From: DASPMP01 sp035758925
GTDB taxonomy: Bacteria > Gemmatimonadota > Gemmatimonadetes > Gemmatimonadales > Gemmatimonadaceae
Length of the DNA: 14,506 nucleotides
NCBI GenBank assembly: GCA_035758925.1
Contig: DASTVV010000143.1
Span: 1 to 14,506, forward strand
Direction: 5' to 3'
A model generated the notes under the pieces. It made no database searches, was not told the DNA's origin, and saw nothing but the letters and a program-made list of their open reading frames with translations. Within the stretch, counting starts at the first letter, position 1. Every line of letters starts with the position of its first letter. The translations under genes were made by a program, and so were the position numbers. Positions 14,408 to 14,506 of this stretch are shown here, piece by piece.

Positions 14408-14506
14408 ATCTTTGCGCCGGGGCCACGTCCGGTCGGGATCTTTGCGCCGGGGCCACTTAGCGAAAGATCGCTGCGGCGGGGGCCACGTACTGCTTGATCC
14501 GGATTT
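14407..14506 (+). repeat. ~30-bp-period tandem repeat running off the window
   Basis: The 20-mer beginning GATCTTTGCGCC and ending GGGGCCAC occurs exactly at 14407-14426 and 14437-14456. A diverged copy lies at 14466-14486, and GATC recurs at 14496. Each conserved block is followed by about 10 unrelated bases, giving a ~30-bp period. The first base overlaps the tamB stop codon. The array continues past the window edge, so its length is unknown. Confidence 0.8.

Noticed and set aside
14407..14506. CRISPR array
   Set aside because: The conserved unit is 20 bp, the intervening segments only about 10 bp, and the third copy is degenerate. No cas genes are present.

Overview
The window looks like chromosomal DNA from a GC-rich diderm bacterium. 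Two genes are specific to an outer membrane: a TamA-type Omp85 barrel and a TamB/DUF490 protein, next to each other. Together with TPR paralogues, a tiny lipoprotein with an '..SACAESTAPR' motif, a four-helix-bundle (S23-type) gene between repeats, and a Rho with a long Gly/Arg-rich N-terminus, this suggests Gemmatimonadota or a neighbouring soil phylum. That placement is inference; there is no rRNA or marker gene to settle it.

Layout. (1) 3-2365 (+): two tandem paralogous TPR proteins; the first is cut by the left edge. The 362-bp gap between them holds a hairpin, an imperfect dyad and a possible 36-codon leader ORF that overlaps the second gene's GTG start. A strong hairpin follows the second gene. 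(2) 2411-2560 (-): a 49-aa lipoprotein or exported peptide, convergent with the TPR gene. (3) 2698-3918 (+): a likely two-gene operon of a pseudo-receiver/AraC-HTH regulator and a stand-alone receiver with all key residues. (4) 3919-4516: a four-helix-bundle gene (-) between inverted arrays of 16-bp units, lying exactly between the stop codons of two convergent genes. (5) 4515-5093 (-): a small TPR protein, with a further two-armed array of the same repeat family just upstream of its start. (6) 5532-7235 (+): transcription terminator Rho, whose N-terminal ~190 residues are low-complexity and contain no recognisable Rho_N domain. (7) 7474-14407 (+): tamA and tamB. A ~190-bp imperfect palindrome separates rho from tamA, and a 24-bp tandem repeat separates tamA from tamB. 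(8) 14407 to the right edge: a ~30-bp-period tandem repeat that runs out of the window.

How the genes work together. TamA and TamB are expected to form one envelope machine: TamA is the outer-membrane pore or insertase, and TamB the periplasm-spanning bridge anchored in the inner membrane. The AraC-like protein and the receiver are probably a regulatory pair. The tandem TPR proteins resemble peptide- or protein-binding sensors, and a possible link to the tiny lipoprotein is speculative.

The most unusual aspects are the four unrelated families of short tandem or palindromic repeats filling the intergenic gaps, the four-helix-bundle gene framed by one of them, the divergent Rho N-terminus, and the TPR/short-exported-peptide neighbourhood.
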